A stretch of 64,000 nucleotides of DNA from Sinorhizobium medicae (GCF_007827695.1 NZ_VITA01000020.1:31497-95496), one strand, 5' to 3'. Shown: positions 43,313-53,231, numbered from the stretch's first letter. A program made the numbers and translations. Notes: generated by a model from the letters alone, not told the origin.

Positions 43313-44121
43313 AATATGGCTTCCTACTGGCGGCGTCGATCGCCGCTCTCACGATGACTCACGCCTATGCGGCGCAACAGCCCCGCCCTGGCAGTCTGGA
43401 TGCGCGTGTGACCAGTGTTGTCTATCAGCCGAACAACGTCGTGAAGGTGTCTGCGACCTACGGCATCTCGACGATGATCATCTTCGACGAAGATGAGAAG
43501 TTTGAGACGATCTCGCTTGGCGACACCGACAGTTGGCAGGTTGCCCCGTCCGAAAAGGGCAACATCCTTTTCGTCAAGCCGATAGCCAAGGAAGTTTCCA
43601 CAAACATGAACGTGGTGACCTCAAAGAGGATCTACTTCCTTGAGCTCAACGACTATGCACCGGAAGCAGGGAAAAAGGTCTTCGGCATTCGCTTCGTTTA
43701 TCCGGAGAAGAACCTGAACGAGTCTCTGCGGAAGGAGGCTGAGTTTCGGGCAGCTAACCCGAACATTTCGAGCATCGACAAAGCGAACGTCAACATTGAC
43801 TACTCTTTCTCGGGCGACGCGGCGCTGAAGCCGACAATGGTCTTCGATGACGGAAAGAAGACCTTTTTCAAGTTCGGCCGAGGGACCGTGCCGGCCATTT
43901 TTGCCGTTCAATCCGACTTCTCCGAGACCCTGCGAAACTTCCGCAAGGAAGGCGTATACATCGTCGTTGACGGCGTAGCCACGCAATACACGCTCCGGGA
44001 CGGAAACCAGTGGACGTGCATTTTCAACCTCCGAAAGCCGGACTTTGCAGCACCTGATCATGACATCATGGCTCCGAAACCGGATCCTGATGCCAGCAAA
44101 CGCAGGAGGAGCGGCAACTAA
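43309..44121 (+). CDS. virB9: VirB9
   Basis: This 270-residue periplasmic protein has a signal peptide (cut near YAA-QQ), an N-terminal domain with the QPNNVVKVSATYGISTMIIFDEDE pattern, and a C-terminal domain that binds VirB7 (DGKKTFFKFGRGTVPAIFAV). It is part of the outer core complex. Confidence 0.94.
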   Translation: MKYGFLLAASIAALTMTHAYAAQQPRPGSLDARVTSVVYQPNNVVKVSATYGISTMIIFDEDEKFETISLGDTDSWQVAPSEKGNILFVKPIAKEVSTNMNVVTSKRIYFLELNDYAPEAGKKVFGIRFVYPEKNLNESLRKEAEFRAANPNISSIDKANVNIDYSFSGDAALKPTMVFDDGKKTFFKFGRGTVPAIFAVQSDFSETLRNFRKEGVYIVVDGVATQYTLRDGNQWTCIFNLRKPDFAAPDHDIMAPKPDPDASKRRRSGN

Positions 44122-45332
44122 TGAAGCGCAGCCCTGAACTCGACGCAATGGCGGCGGCCGACGAGGCCGAAATCAGCAATCGAAACGTGAAGCGCAATCA
44201 AACGGTCGGCATGGCCGCCCTTTTGCTGGCTGGCGTCTTCGCCGCGTACCTGGTGCTCGCGACGTCCGGAGAAAGCCCGCCTGAAAGCCCGCAAAGTGAG
44301 GAGGAGTTCCGTACTACGACCTTCCGGCCGCCTGGTTTTGTGCGCGATGGAGAACCCACTCTCCCACCACCCGAACAGCCTGTCTTGGAACTTCCACCTC
44401 CGCCTCCTCCGCCGCCAGCTCCGCCGGTGGACGTCACTGAATTCAACGTGCCTCCCCCGCCCGAAGTAGCTCAACCGGCGAGCGCCCCCCCGCCCGCCGA
44501 AGAGGTGTTTCCGGAGCGATTTCGGTCAAAGCTAATCACGCTTGACCAGAACCTGGGAGGATCCGCGAATGGTTCGCTCGATGGCTCGAACAGCGGCACG
44601 CCTTTGACCGTCGCTGGCGAGGATCGTAACAGCCAGTACCTGTCCTCAGCGAGTGCGATCGGTGACCGTTCCGCCAAGGCCCGGCAGATTGAGCGCATCG
44701 ACGCCATGATCCCAGAGGGCACGCTGATCCCCGGCATCTTGGAAACGGCGATCGTCAGCGACCTTCCGGGCCAGGTCCGGGCCATCACATCCAAGGATGT
44801 CTACTCCTTCGATGGGCGGCGTGTCCTGATCCCAACAGGAACACGCCTGATCGGGGAATATCAGTCCGAAGTTACGCGGGGGCAGAAGCGGGTCTTTGTC
44901 GTGTGGACGAGGCTGATCCGGGATGACGGCGTGTCGGTGCGCTTGAACTCTATCGGCACGGACAGCCTCGGGCGATCGGGCCTGACGGGTCATGTCGACA
45001 ACAAGTTCCGTGAGCGCTTTGGCGCATCAATCTTGCTGTCGATCGTCGGAGGCGGTGCAAGCTATCTAACCGGATACGGTAGCGACTCCAGCTCCGGAAA
45101 CGATGACACTGAGCGAGGTGCTGAATTGGCGCGAGAAACGATCGCGCAGACCTTCAGCGACATGGCGAACACGGTCCTTGCCGAAAACCTGAGAATCCCG
45201 CCAACGATCAGCGTACCGCAGGGCGAGCGGATCTTTGTCTATGTTCGCCAGGACCTCGATTTCAGCGCCATGTACGACGATCCTGTCACGGAAGCGATGA
45301 AGGAGATCAAACGTGAACGTTATGGTAGGTAA
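44121..45332 (+). CDS. virB10: VirB10
   Basis: This 403-residue protein has a cytoplasmic N-terminus, one TM helix (about 32-52), a long Pro-rich spacer (about 75-130) and a C-terminal beta barrel domain with IPTGTRLIGEYQSEVTRGQ and FVYVRQDLDF. It spans both membranes and couples ATPases to the outer core. It overlaps virB11 by 20 bases. Confidence 0.95.
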   Translation: MKRSPELDAMAAADEAEISNRNVKRNQTVGMAALLLAGVFAAYLVLATSGESPPESPQSEEEFRTTTFRPPGFVRDGEPTLPPPEQPVLELPPPPPPPPAPPVDVTEFNVPPPPEVAQPASAPPPAEEVFPERFRSKLITLDQNLGGSANGSLDGSNSGTPLTVAGEDRNSQYLSSASAIGDRSAKARQIERIDAMIPEGTLIPGILETAIVSDLPGQVRAITSKDVYSFDGRRVLIPTGTRLIGEYQSEVTRGQKRVFVVWTRLIRDDGVSVRLNSIGTDSLGRSGLTGHVDNKFRERFGASILLSIVGGGASYLTGYGSDSSSGNDDTERGAELARETIAQTFSDMANTVLAENLRIPPTISVPQGERIFVYVRQDLDFSAMYDDPVTEAMKEIKRERYGR

Positions 45333-46335
45333 CACGACGGCTCATGATCCCCACTATTTCCTGAACCGGTCTCTGGAGCCCATCAGGCAATTTCTCGATG
45401 ACCCGAAGGTGGTTGAGATTGCGGTGAACCGGCCAGGCCAAGTCTATGTTGAGCGCTTCGGTGCTGATCACATGGAGCATCATGAAATCGTTGCTCTGAC
45501 GGCACGCGAGATCGAGAACATTGGCGAGCGGGTTGCCGCAGCGACAAAGCAGTTCCTCAACGCCGCTAATCCGATCCTGAGCGCAGCACTGCCGACCGGC
45601 GAACGTATCCAGGTCGTCTTGCCGCCCGCGGCACCTGACGGCGGGTCGATCACGATCCGTAAGCAGGTTGTGCAGAACTTCTCTCTGCAGGACTACCGTG
45701 ACAACGGCTCTCTCGACAAAGTCTCGGTTGCTGTCGGGGGCCTAAGCGACGTGGATCGGGAGCTGATCGCCTTTCTACGTGCGGAGAAGATCTACGACTT
45801 CATCCATACGGCCATCACGAAGCGGGTTTCGATCCTGATCAGTGGCGGCACGTCGTCGGGCAAAACCACCTTTCTGAACGCGTGCCTGAACTCGGTAGAC
45901 CTGAATGAGCGGATTCTGACGCTTGAAGACACTCGTGAGCTATTCCCACCACAGAAGAACGCGGTCCACCTGATCGCCTCCAAGGGTGGGCAAGGCACTG
46001 CAAACGTAGCGATTCAAAACCTTCTTGAATCGGCGCTTCGAATGCGGCCGGATCGCCTCTTTGTTGGCGAGATTCGTGGAGCTGAGGCCTTTTCATTCCT
46101 TCGCGCCATCAACACAGGCCACCCGGGCAGCATGTCGACAGTACACGCCGATACGCCGCTCGGCGCTTATGAACAGCTCGCCATGATGATGCAGCAGTCC
46201 GGCATGTCCGCCGGCTACTCCAAGCAGGATCTGATGTCCTACATCCAAATGGTCATTCCGATCGTGATCCAGCTCAGGCGGGAAGGCGGCAAGCGCGGGG
46301 TTTCCGAAATCTACTTCGCACGGGATGCATCATGA
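45313..46335 (+). CDS. virB11: VirB11 ATPase
   Basis: This 340-residue traffic ATPase has Walker A GGTSSGKT at about 178-185, the Asp-box TLEDTREL, and Walker B region LRMRPDRLFVGEIRGAEAF. It forms a hexameric ring at the cytoplasmic face. The GTG at 45313 is chosen over the ATG at 45322 because AGGAG lies 7 bases before it. It overlaps virD4 by four bases. Confidence 0.95.
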   Translation: MNVMVGNTTAHDPHYFLNRSLEPIRQFLDDPKVVEIAVNRPGQVYVERFGADHMEHHEIVALTAREIENIGERVAAATKQFLNAANPILSAALPTGERIQVVLPPAAPDGGSITIRKQVVQNFSLQDYRDNGSLDKVSVAVGGLSDVDRELIAFLRAEKIYDFIHTAITKRVSILISGGTSSGKTTFLNACLNSVDLNERILTLEDTRELFPPQKNAVHLIASKGGQGTANVAIQNLLESALRMRPDRLFVGEIRGAEAFSFLRAINTGHPGSMSTVHADTPLGAYEQLAMMMQQSGMSAGYSKQDLMSYIQMVIPIVIQLRREGGKRGVSEIYFARDAS

Positions 46336-48407
46336 GTAAGGGGCTACAGGCCTTCTATCTGTTCTTCTGCCTGTTGATCGCATTTGCAGTCTGGATGCTG
46401 GCGTACGGGGCGGGGCTTCAGCTCTTCTACGGTGACGGAAGGATCCTCGAGGCGACAATCACCTCAAACCCATTCGCGCCAATTCAGCAGTTCTGGGCCT
46501 ATAGCTCCTCCCCTTCCCTTCAAAAAGTCGCGCTCGGCTCCGTAGTGCCCGCGCTGCTCGTATCAGGCCTCATTGCTTACCTTGGGCTCAAACCTACCAG
46601 CAATCCATTGGGGGATGCGGCCTTTCAGGATCTTGCAACACTTCGGCGCGGGAAGTGGTTTGGCAAGAAGGGTCACATATTCGGCCGCATCGGGAGCAAC
46701 GTCCTCCGCGCGTATGACGATCGCCACCACCTCATTATTGGCCCGACCCGATCCGGTAAGGGCGCGGGCTACGTCATCCCCAACGCTCTCATGCACGAAG
46801 GCTCTATGATCGTCACGGATCTGAAGGGCGAGGTCTACAAGGCAACCGCCGGCTATCGGAAGCGCAACGGGAGCCAGGTCTTCTTGTTCGCGCCGGGTTC
46901 CGAGACGACCAACAGCTATAATCCCTTGGATTTCGTTCGTCCGGAGCGAGGCAATCGCACGACTGACATTCAAAATATCGCCAGCATTCTTGTACCGGAA
47001 AACACCGAATCCGAGAATTCAGTTTGGCAGGCCACAGCTCAACAGGTTCTGGCCGGGGCCATCAGCTATGTTCTCGAAAGCCCCTTCTACAAAGGGCGCA
47101 GGAACCTCGGCGAGATCAACTCCTTCTTCAACAGCGGGACCGATCTGCAGGCCTTGATGAAGTACATCAAGGAGAAGGAGCCATACCTGTCGAAGTTCAC
47201 GATGGAGAGCTTCAATTCCTACCTGTCTCTCTCGGATCGGGCTGCGGCCTCGGCACTGCTTGATATCCAGAAGGCGATGAGGCCGTTCAAGAATGAACGC
47301 GTTGTGGCCGCAACGAACATGACCGACATGGACCTTCGATCCATGAAGCGTCGTCCCATCACAATCTACCTTGCCCCGAACATCACCGACATCACGCTTC
47401 TTAGGCCGCTGCTGACGCTGTTCGTTCAACAGGTGATGGACATACTCACCCTTGAGCATGATCCCAACTCCGAGCCGGTCTATTTCCTGCTGGATGAGTT
47501 TCGCCAGCTGAAGCGCATGGACGAGATCATGACGAAGCTGCCCTATGTGGCCGGCTATAAGATCAAGCTCGCCTTCATCATCCAGGACCTGAAGAACCTG
47601 GATGAGATCTATGGTGAGACGTCCCGACATTCGCTCCTTGGCAACTGCGGCTATCAGCTCATCCTTGGTGCCAATGACCAGGCCACGGCAGAGTATGCCT
47701 CCCGGGCGCTTGGCAAGAGAACCATTCGGTATCAGTCTGAATCACGAACGATCGAGCTTATGGGATTGCCGCGCCGAACAAAGGTCGAGCAAATTCGCGA
47801 TCGGGACCTGATGATGCCGCAGGAAGTGCGCCAGATGCCCGAGAACAAGATGATCTTGCTGGTGGAGGGTCAGCGGCCAATCTTTGGAGACAAGCTGCGC
47901 TTCTTTAAGACGCAGCCCTTCAAAGAGGCGGAGGCCTATTCTCAGACGCATATACCGACCGTTCCAACTGTCGATTATCTGCCACCTAAACCTGTTCCAG
48001 CGACCACGCCAGCCTATGCCAATGCAGGCCAGGAACAGGCTGAACAAGCGGAAGCGATAAAGCCTGTGACTGAGGCGAAAGCGGAGGAGCCGCGGGCGCC
48101 TGTCCAGGAGGAGACTCCAAAAGAGCCAGCGCCCTCCACCTCGCCCGCTCGTGTTGTGAATCCATCCGCCTTGGCCAACAAGAAGGTCAGCGCCGGGGGT
48201 ACTCCGGAACCTGCAAAGGCAGCTGTGCCCGCTCGCGAAAAGCACACAACACCTGTCTCAGAGAACGACATCGAAAAAGCGCACAATGATCGGGTTAGTC
48301 GCCTTAAGGAGGTCGTCGAACGGGAAGCCGAAGGCAAATCACCGCGCAAAAGGAAGAGCTTGGAAGAGCTATTCGCAGCGACCGTTCCTGATCCAATCAT
48401 GGAATAG
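46332..48407 (+). CDS. virD4: VirD4 coupling protein
   Basis: This 691-residue protein has two N-terminal TM helices, Walker A GPTRSGKG at about 137-144, Walker B YFLLDEFRQL near 384-393, and a long charged C-terminal extension (about 560-691) rich in Glu, Pro and Ala. It recognises substrates such as the relaxase and passes them to the VirB channel. The C-terminal extension is longer than in VirD4 of Ti plasmids and could add substrate specificity. Confidence 0.94.
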   Translation: MSKGLQAFYLFFCLLIAFAVWMLAYGAGLQLFYGDGRILEATITSNPFAPIQQFWAYSSSPSLQKVALGSVVPALLVSGLIAYLGLKPTSNPLGDAAFQDLATLRRGKWFGKKGHIFGRIGSNVLRAYDDRHHLIIGPTRSGKGAGYVIPNALMHEGSMIVTDLKGEVYKATAGYRKRNGSQVFLFAPGSETTNSYNPLDFVRPERGNRTTDIQNIASILVPENTESENSVWQATAQQVLAGAISYVLESPFYKGRRNLGEINSFFNSGTDLQALMKYIKEKEPYLSKFTMESFNSYLSLSDRAAASALLDIQKAMRPFKNERVVAATNMTDMDLRSMKRRPITIYLAPNITDITLLRPLLTLFVQQVMDILTLEHDPNSEPVYFLLDEFRQLKRMDEIMTKLPYVAGYKIKLAFIIQDLKNLDEIYGETSRHSLLGNCGYQLILGANDQATAEYASRALGKRTIRYQSESRTIELMGLPRRTKVEQIRDRDLMMPQEVRQMPENKMILLVEGQRPIFGDKLRFFKTQPFKEAEAYSQTHIPTVPTVDYLPPKPVPATTPAYANAGQEQAEQAEAIKPVTEAKAEEPRAPVQEETPKEPAPSTSPARVVNPSALANKKVSAGGTPEPAKAAVPAREKHTTPVSENDIEKAHNDRVSRLKEVVEREAEGKSPRKRKSLEELFAATVPDPIME

Positions 48408-48426
48408 GCCGGCCGCTAATTCAGGT

Positions 48427-48639
48427 TCAGAAGGGCCAGAAGCTCGATGCGTACTGACCCGCCTCTGTTAGCCAAGCTACAGAAGCATGATACCAGCCGA
48501 TCACGGTCCCGTAGACCTTGATCAGCATCGCGAGGATCCCAACGGAGACCATGCCCCACACCATGATCTTGCCGACGATGTCGGCAGACTTGGGGTCGTT
48601 TACTTCCACCAGGTAGGTGTTCTGATTACCGTCCTGCAT
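48427..48639 (-). CDS. Small membrane protein between relaxase and virD4
   Basis: This 70-residue protein has one hydrophobic helix (about 28-48) and a Trp/Tyr-rich end. It lies six bases after the relaxase stop in the same direction, so it is co-transcribed with mobC and the relaxase. I do not recognise it. By location it may aid coupling of the relaxosome to the membrane. Confidence 0.55.
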   Translation of the reverse strand: MQDGNQNTYLVEVNDPKSADIVGKIMVWGMVSVGILAMLIKVYGTVIGWYHASVAWLTEAGQYASSFWPF

Positions 48640-48645
48640 GACACT

Positions 48646-51123
48646 TTAGCGATCACGGTCGTCCCGATTACGCTCCCTCTGTTCAACCTGTTCACGCTCC
48701 AACTCCTCGAGACGAGGAATGTGCTGTTGCGCGGGATCAGTCCGAGTGGTCTCGCCGCCCCGCTGGGCCGCTTCCCTGTCTCTGTTTACACGATCTTGCT
48801 GCCTCTGAGTAGCGTCCACCGTCTCAGCGAGCTGGTGAGCCTCACGCTCCGCTTGCCCAATCGGACGTTCCTCTTCCAGATCCACCCTGAGATCGCGTTG
48901 GCGATCGTCGGCAGTATCCGCAGTTATCGGCTGCTTGTTTGACTTGTTTTCGTCCCCACGCTCTTCATTGCGTTCAATCGTCTCGATCTCCGCGCGAAGT
49001 TCTGGATCCTCGTTGGCAACATCCCGGAGATAGCCGTTTCCGGTAGCGGCGAGTTGAGCTGCATGATGAAGCGAGGCCTCAAGGCCCTTCTCATACTGCT
49101 CTCGGTTTTCGTCTCCGAGCTCGCCGGCTTCGATATGGGCGAGGCCGGAGCGATAGTGTTCCACATTTTCCATCGCATCGTTACCTGCCTCAACGACAGC
49201 CTCTCCATGCTTGGCAACAGCTGCCTCCCTCTGGAGGTTAGCATTCGTCTGCTCTTGCACCTCGGATGCCGTTCTTTCCGGCGCGGCACCACTTTCTCTG
49301 GAGACGTCACCAGCAGCGTTTCGTCCATCCTGCTCATCAAGCCCACGCTCCTTCATTTCGAGCATCTGCCTGCGCAGATCGACGATCTCGCGAGCGAGGG
49401 AGGACACTTCTTCGAAGCCTGACCGGTCCTCTGGACCAGCGCTGCGCTGAAGGTTGAACAGAGCCGTTTCAACCGTCTTTTCGTACGCTTCGAACTCCGG
49501 GCGTGTCTGTTCGCGCATGTCCTTTGCCTCCGACAACATGTCTCTGATTGCTAACATATTGGAGCGGTAATCACCGCCAAAATCCGCATGAATGACCGAA
49601 CCAGCAGGCGATTGATCCACTTGGACAAGGCCGTTTTCCAGATAGGAGCGATGCTGAGCGGCGTAGGCCGCAACCACTGTGTCGCCAGCGTTGACTGCAA
49701 TCTTCTGCCAAGTCTCCTGCGCTTTTAGGATGTACTGGCGGCTCCTCTGGCTCGTTGCCACCACGCGTCGACCAGCTCGCTTTGCGTCATATCGCGCCTG
49801 TGCCGGATCGCTGGTGCCTACATGCTCGGTTCGACCGTCATGCCTGACGGCGCGAACCTGATTTCGCGTGAAGGCTGGCGGCGTAGCGAACTCGCGCCGA
49901 TCGGTCATTTCCATATTAATGCCGTGGTCACGCGCCTTCTCGGCCATGACCTCACGCCATTGCCGGAAGGTGGCCGGAGTCGTCTCGATCCGGTCGCCCG
50001 ATTCCGAACGCATGGTAACGATGGCATGGGCATGAACATGCGGCCGCTTGCCCCCCTCCCCTGCTTCTTTCGGATCGTTCTCCGGATCATGCATAGCGAA
50101 TACGTACCGATGGCCCGCAAACTGCTCAGCCAGGAAGTCGCGAACAGCTCCTTCGAACGCGACAGCATCCGTGCCAGCACGCGCCGACATGATCACGTGC
50201 ATCACGTCACGGCTCTTGCGGCTGTGCAGCTCATCCCGCCATTCCTTTTGCACCAGGTCGCCCGCAGCCTTGTCATCGGCAATCGAACGTCCCTGATCGT
50301 CTCGAACGTCGTTCCGCTGCGCGATCAGGTCTCGCAACTTGGCAGCGCCATATTCCACGCCGTTGCCATAGCCTGTGAACGAGAAAGCCGCAGGGGCCTC
50401 TTTCGCAACGGCGCTGGCGTTGAAGCGCTCCTGAACGATGGCGGCCGCCTTCGCGTCAGCCGTCAGCCGCTCGCCCTGCCCGCTGCGCAGCACGACATAG
50501 CCCTCGACCTTCAGCGATCCATTGTTTCGGGTTTCGACAGAGTAAGCGTAGGGTCGATCACCAAAGCCACTGCTGAGAATGTCTCGCACCTTCTCATGCG
50601 GGTTCGAGCCGCCGGAAACGCTCACCTCGACGCTAAACGCGCCGATATCGCGGCTCTCGGTCCTGTTTTGGAAAAGGTGATCCCAATCGCCACGGAGACG
50701 CGCCAGCTCCTCACGGCCACGCAACGTCTCGCCGTTCTCGTTCTCAACCTTCAGCTCCCCCCCTCTGGAAACGTAGTTGAGCATCGAGCCGACGCGGGCG
50801 CCACCACCGTAGGAAGCCAGTTTGACAACTGCTGGCTGGCTTCCTTTGGCAACGCTCGCAAGACGAACATCCATTGATCGCATAGCACCCGAACCCGCAG
50901 CCATCGTCCTCGAAGGCGATGACACGTTGAATGCTGAAGTCCTCACGCCTCCCCTAGATCCCGAGCCGCCTTTCGACATCCCAACCTGGTGCTGCAGATT
51001 CTTCAGTCTCTTCTCAAGCTCTTCCTCGACAGCGCTCCCACGGCCGCCAAGCGTCATTTCGTGCAATAGCGCAGCGCGCCTTTGCTCCCATTCGCTTGTG
51101 AAAGTGCCGAAAAAGAACTCCAC
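48646..51123 (-). CDS. MOBP-like relaxase
   Basis: This 825-residue relaxase has candidate catalytic Tyr117 in MLNYVSRGG and the metal-binding histidines HVHAHAIVTM at 362-371, preceded by YVFAMHDPE. Residues 400 to the end are charged and helical. The final residues (RERNRDDRDR) form an Arg-rich tail like type IV secretion signals. It cuts oriT and leads the DNA into the recipient. A GTG at 51123, three bases after mobC, is the start. Confidence 0.88.
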   Translation of the reverse strand: MEFFFGTFTSEWEQRRAALLHEMTLGGRGSAVEEELEKRLKNLQHQVGMSKGGSGSRGGVRTSAFNVSSPSRTMAAGSGAMRSMDVRLASVAKGSQPAVVKLASYGGGARVGSMLNYVSRGGELKVENENGETLRGREELARLRGDWDHLFQNRTESRDIGAFSVEVSVSGGSNPHEKVRDILSSGFGDRPYAYSVETRNNGSLKVEGYVVLRSGQGERLTADAKAAAIVQERFNASAVAKEAPAAFSFTGYGNGVEYGAAKLRDLIAQRNDVRDDQGRSIADDKAAGDLVQKEWRDELHSRKSRDVMHVIMSARAGTDAVAFEGAVRDFLAEQFAGHRYVFAMHDPENDPKEAGEGGKRPHVHAHAIVTMRSESGDRIETTPATFRQWREVMAEKARDHGINMEMTDRREFATPPAFTRNQVRAVRHDGRTEHVGTSDPAQARYDAKRAGRRVVATSQRSRQYILKAQETWQKIAVNAGDTVVAAYAAQHRSYLENGLVQVDQSPAGSVIHADFGGDYRSNMLAIRDMLSEAKDMREQTRPEFEAYEKTVETALFNLQRSAGPEDRSGFEEVSSLAREIVDLRRQMLEMKERGLDEQDGRNAAGDVSRESGAAPERTASEVQEQTNANLQREAAVAKHGEAVVEAGNDAMENVEHYRSGLAHIEAGELGDENREQYEKGLEASLHHAAQLAATGNGYLRDVANEDPELRAEIETIERNEERGDENKSNKQPITADTADDRQRDLRVDLEEERPIGQAEREAHQLAETVDATQRQQDRVNRDREAAQRGGETTRTDPAQQHIPRLEELEREQVEQRERNRDDRDR

Positions 51124-51126
51124 GGC

Positions 51127-51531
51127 CTACACCTCGCCTCGGCGCTCATGCCCGGCACGGCGCGAAAGTGTCCGCAGCTCACTCATAACGGCCGCCTGAA
51201 TCCGCTGGACGTTGCCAAGGTTGATGTCCAGCTCTGAGGGATGGACACCCTTTCCTGCATTCAGGGAGCGGGCTACCTGATTCAAATTGATGCCGATCAT
51301 CCGCATGTCTTCGAGCAACGCGGCCATGATCAACCTGTCTTCAGCAGTCAGAATGGGTCGAACGCCAGCACCCTCGAGGAGCAGCGAACGGAAAAAAGCA
51401 GACACACTCATACCGGTCGACTTGGCCGCTTCTTCGATAGCCGAATGCTCTGCATCGCTGACGCGGACGTTGATTAGACGCCCCTTGCGTTGCTTGGCTG
51501 TCGGCGCTTCGATCGTGTCTTCACTCATCAA
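51127..51531 (-). CDS. mobC: MobC-family mobilisation protein
   Basis: This 134-residue protein has an N-terminal ribbon-helix-helix (RLINVRVSDAEHSAIEEAAKSTGMSVSAFF) and a C-terminal MobC region (IGINLNQVARSLNAG). It binds oriT and helps the relaxase. It precedes the relaxase gene with three bases between, and oriT lies upstream. Confidence 0.9.
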   Translation of the reverse strand: MMSEDTIEAPTAKQRKGRLINVRVSDAEHSAIEEAAKSTGMSVSAFFRSLLLEGAGVRPILTAEDRLIMAALLEDMRMIGINLNQVARSLNAGKGVHPSELDINLGNVQRIQAAVMSELRTLSRRAGHERRGEV

Positions 51532-51559
51532 TCAATTAAGCCTTCCCGGAGCCTTGCGA

Positions 51560-51640
51560 CCATCATCGTGGGCTTGTCCCACGATCGCAGTGCAAAATGT
51601 AAAACATTTTTGCGTATCCTGCCACTCTAAACCTAAAGCA
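51560..51640. other. oriT candidate with nic sequence
   Basis: TATCCTG-C at 51615-51622 matches the IncP/VirD2 nic consensus YATCCTG-Y, so the cut would be after G51621 on the plus strand. Directly upstream is an imperfect inverted repeat GCAAAATGT-AAA-ACATTTTTGC (51592-51613), and further upstream a perfect 8-bp hairpin (51565-51585). The mobC and relaxase genes lie leftward and the virC-like genes rightward, as expected for oriT. Confidence 0.75.
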
Positions 51641-51879
51641 CTATCCCAAAATTTCAACCAAATTCCACCTCTTGACTGGCTACGCTCCGCTTCGCTTCGC
51701 ACCCTTTCCGTTGGAACGCTCACCAGGGTTCACCGCCAAAACCGCTCTCGAAGGCCTTTGTCTGTCCCTCGTACTCAGGCGAAAGGGACGCTTCGCTCTT
51801 CGCCCTTGCGCCCTCCGTGCGAGCGCCAAGTGAGGCCTCACGCGGCTCCGGGGTTCACCACTCGACCCAGACCTTGTAA

Positions 51880-51977
51880 AAACCACACGACTAACTCGTG
51901 TGGTTTCATTGATGTCCAACGGCGTGTGATCACACGTTTGTTTTGATCTTAACCTGCGTGTGTTCACATGTTAGGTT
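51880..51977. promoter_or_regulatory. Three GTGTG/CACAC palindromes upstream of virC1-like gene
   Basis: AAACCACACGA-CTAAC-TCGTGTGGTTT (51880-51906) is a perfect 11-bp arm repeat; CGTGTGATCACACG (51923-51936) is a perfect 14-bp palindrome; AACCT...TGTG-TT-CACA...AGGTT (51951-51977) is a third. They share a CACAC/GTGTG core and end about 100 bases before the virC1-like gene. They may be operators or a partner-protein binding array beside oriT. Confidence 0.5.
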
Positions 51978-52078
51978 TGCTTCGATGTGAAGATTTTAAC
52001 GACGATACTGATGTGCCGATTGAACCCACGTCGGATCGCTAGGGGGCGGGGGAACCGTTAGTCTGAGAGGATCGCGCA

Positions 52079-52783
52079 ATGACAATCTGCATATCGCTGG
52101 TAAGCGGCAAGGGTGGAGCGGGCAAGACAACCGCCGTAATCCTGGTCGCTGGAGAATATGCGCTTCATGGTAAGCAAGTGCTCTTGGTCGATGCCGATGG
52201 CCGACAAAACCTCAATGAGTGGTGGTCCCGTTCCGAGGCGAAAGACAACAGGCCAGACGGCATTGAGCTTCGCACGGCGGTAACCAATGCATCACTTCAG
52301 CATATTCTGGAGAACGAAACCGCCGGGTTTGACGTCGTGCTGATCGACTCGCCCGGTCAAGACACCGTGCTACGGGACACGATCATCGCCGGCTCGCAGA
52401 TCGTTATGACGCCGATCCAGCCAAACCAAGACGAGATCCTTGCTGCTGGCCAGGCAGCAATGGACGTGGCTGACGCCTGCGATCGTACCGGGCGAAACAT
52501 TCCACATCTCAACTTCAGAACCCGGATTACTCTCCCGGGACGTTCACTGGAAGCCTACCGCCTGATCCGCCCCTTCATCGCAAACCTGCAAGAGCAGGGA
52601 TATGATTCACACCTCCTTGATACCGAGCTGTATGAGCGGAACCCCTATCGGGACATCAGACTAGGATATGGGACACTGCAAATGCTTGAGCTCAGCGACT
52701 CGGTCAGAAAGGCCCGGAGTGAGGTTATGGGCATGATGCAAGAAATTGAACGTTTCCTGACAAACGAGGAAAAGAGGGCGTAA
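52079..52783 (+). CDS. ParA-family ATPase, VirC1-like
   Basis: This 234-residue ATPase has the deviant Walker A SGKGGAGKTT at 9-18 and Walker A' / B motifs (VLLVDADGRQN, VVLIDSPGQD). VirC1 proteins help place the relaxosome at the cell pole and enhance DNA processing near the nic site, and its position beside oriT supports that role here. A small ParA of another kind is possible. It is followed after one base by a virC2-like gene. Confidence 0.85.
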   Translation: MTICISLVSGKGGAGKTTAVILVAGEYALHGKQVLLVDADGRQNLNEWWSRSEAKDNRPDGIELRTAVTNASLQHILENETAGFDVVLIDSPGQDTVLRDTIIAGSQIVMTPIQPNQDEILAAGQAAMDVADACDRTGRNIPHLNFRTRITLPGRSLEAYRLIRPFIANLQEQGYDSHLLDTELYERNPYRDIRLGYGTLQMLELSDSVRKARSEVMGMMQEIERFLTNEEKRA

Positions 52784-52784
52784 G

Positions 52785-53231
52785 ATGGCTAAAGGGACTT
52801 CCAGTATATCTGATTTTCCCGTTGCACCGCGACGGTCACGGGGGAATGTGCCCAATTCAATGTCGCCGCCGGCTATAGACAACGAAGCAGAAAACTTGGT
52901 GGCCAGCGATCATCCAGACCAGGTTGCTATCGAAGAAGCTCCAGCGAAGGTCCCTGACGTTCAAGTGCCACAACGGTCGAGCTTGATTCTGCCATCACCG
53001 GAGGCTCGCCGGGAGAGAGCGACGAGCAGATCGTTAGAGCGTGAGGCATCCAGAATACGACTGCAGGAGCTGAAGCAGAATAAAGCGCGAGAGAGCAAAC
53101 ACTTCGTCAACTGCCCCCTTGATTACGATACTAAGAAACGTCTGGAGCGAGCAGCCTCTGAAAACGACTTGAAAATGACGGTGATCGTCAAGGCCGCGAT
53201 TGACCAGTTTCTGAAGGATAATGGTTATTGA
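52785..53231 (+). CDS. VirC2-like ribbon-helix-helix protein
   Basis: This 148-residue protein has a disordered N-terminal half and a C-terminal RHH-like fold (FVNCPLDYDTKKRLERAASENDLKMTVIVKAAIDQFL). VirC2 binds DNA near T-DNA borders together with VirC1. The order ParA-like then RHH-like is the same as virC1-virC2. It overlaps the next frame by four bases (TTGA). Confidence 0.7.
   Translation: MAKGTSSISDFPVAPRRSRGNVPNSMSPPAIDNEAENLVASDHPDQVAIEEAPAKVPDVQVPQRSSLILPSPEARRERATSRSLEREASRIRLQELKQNKARESKHFVNCPLDYDTKKRLERAASENDLKMTVIVKAAIDQFLKDNGY

Noticed and set aside
48302..48309. CCTTAAGG inside virD4
   Set aside because: Single copy without the 11-base-spaced partner and inside a coding region; not counted as a regulator site.
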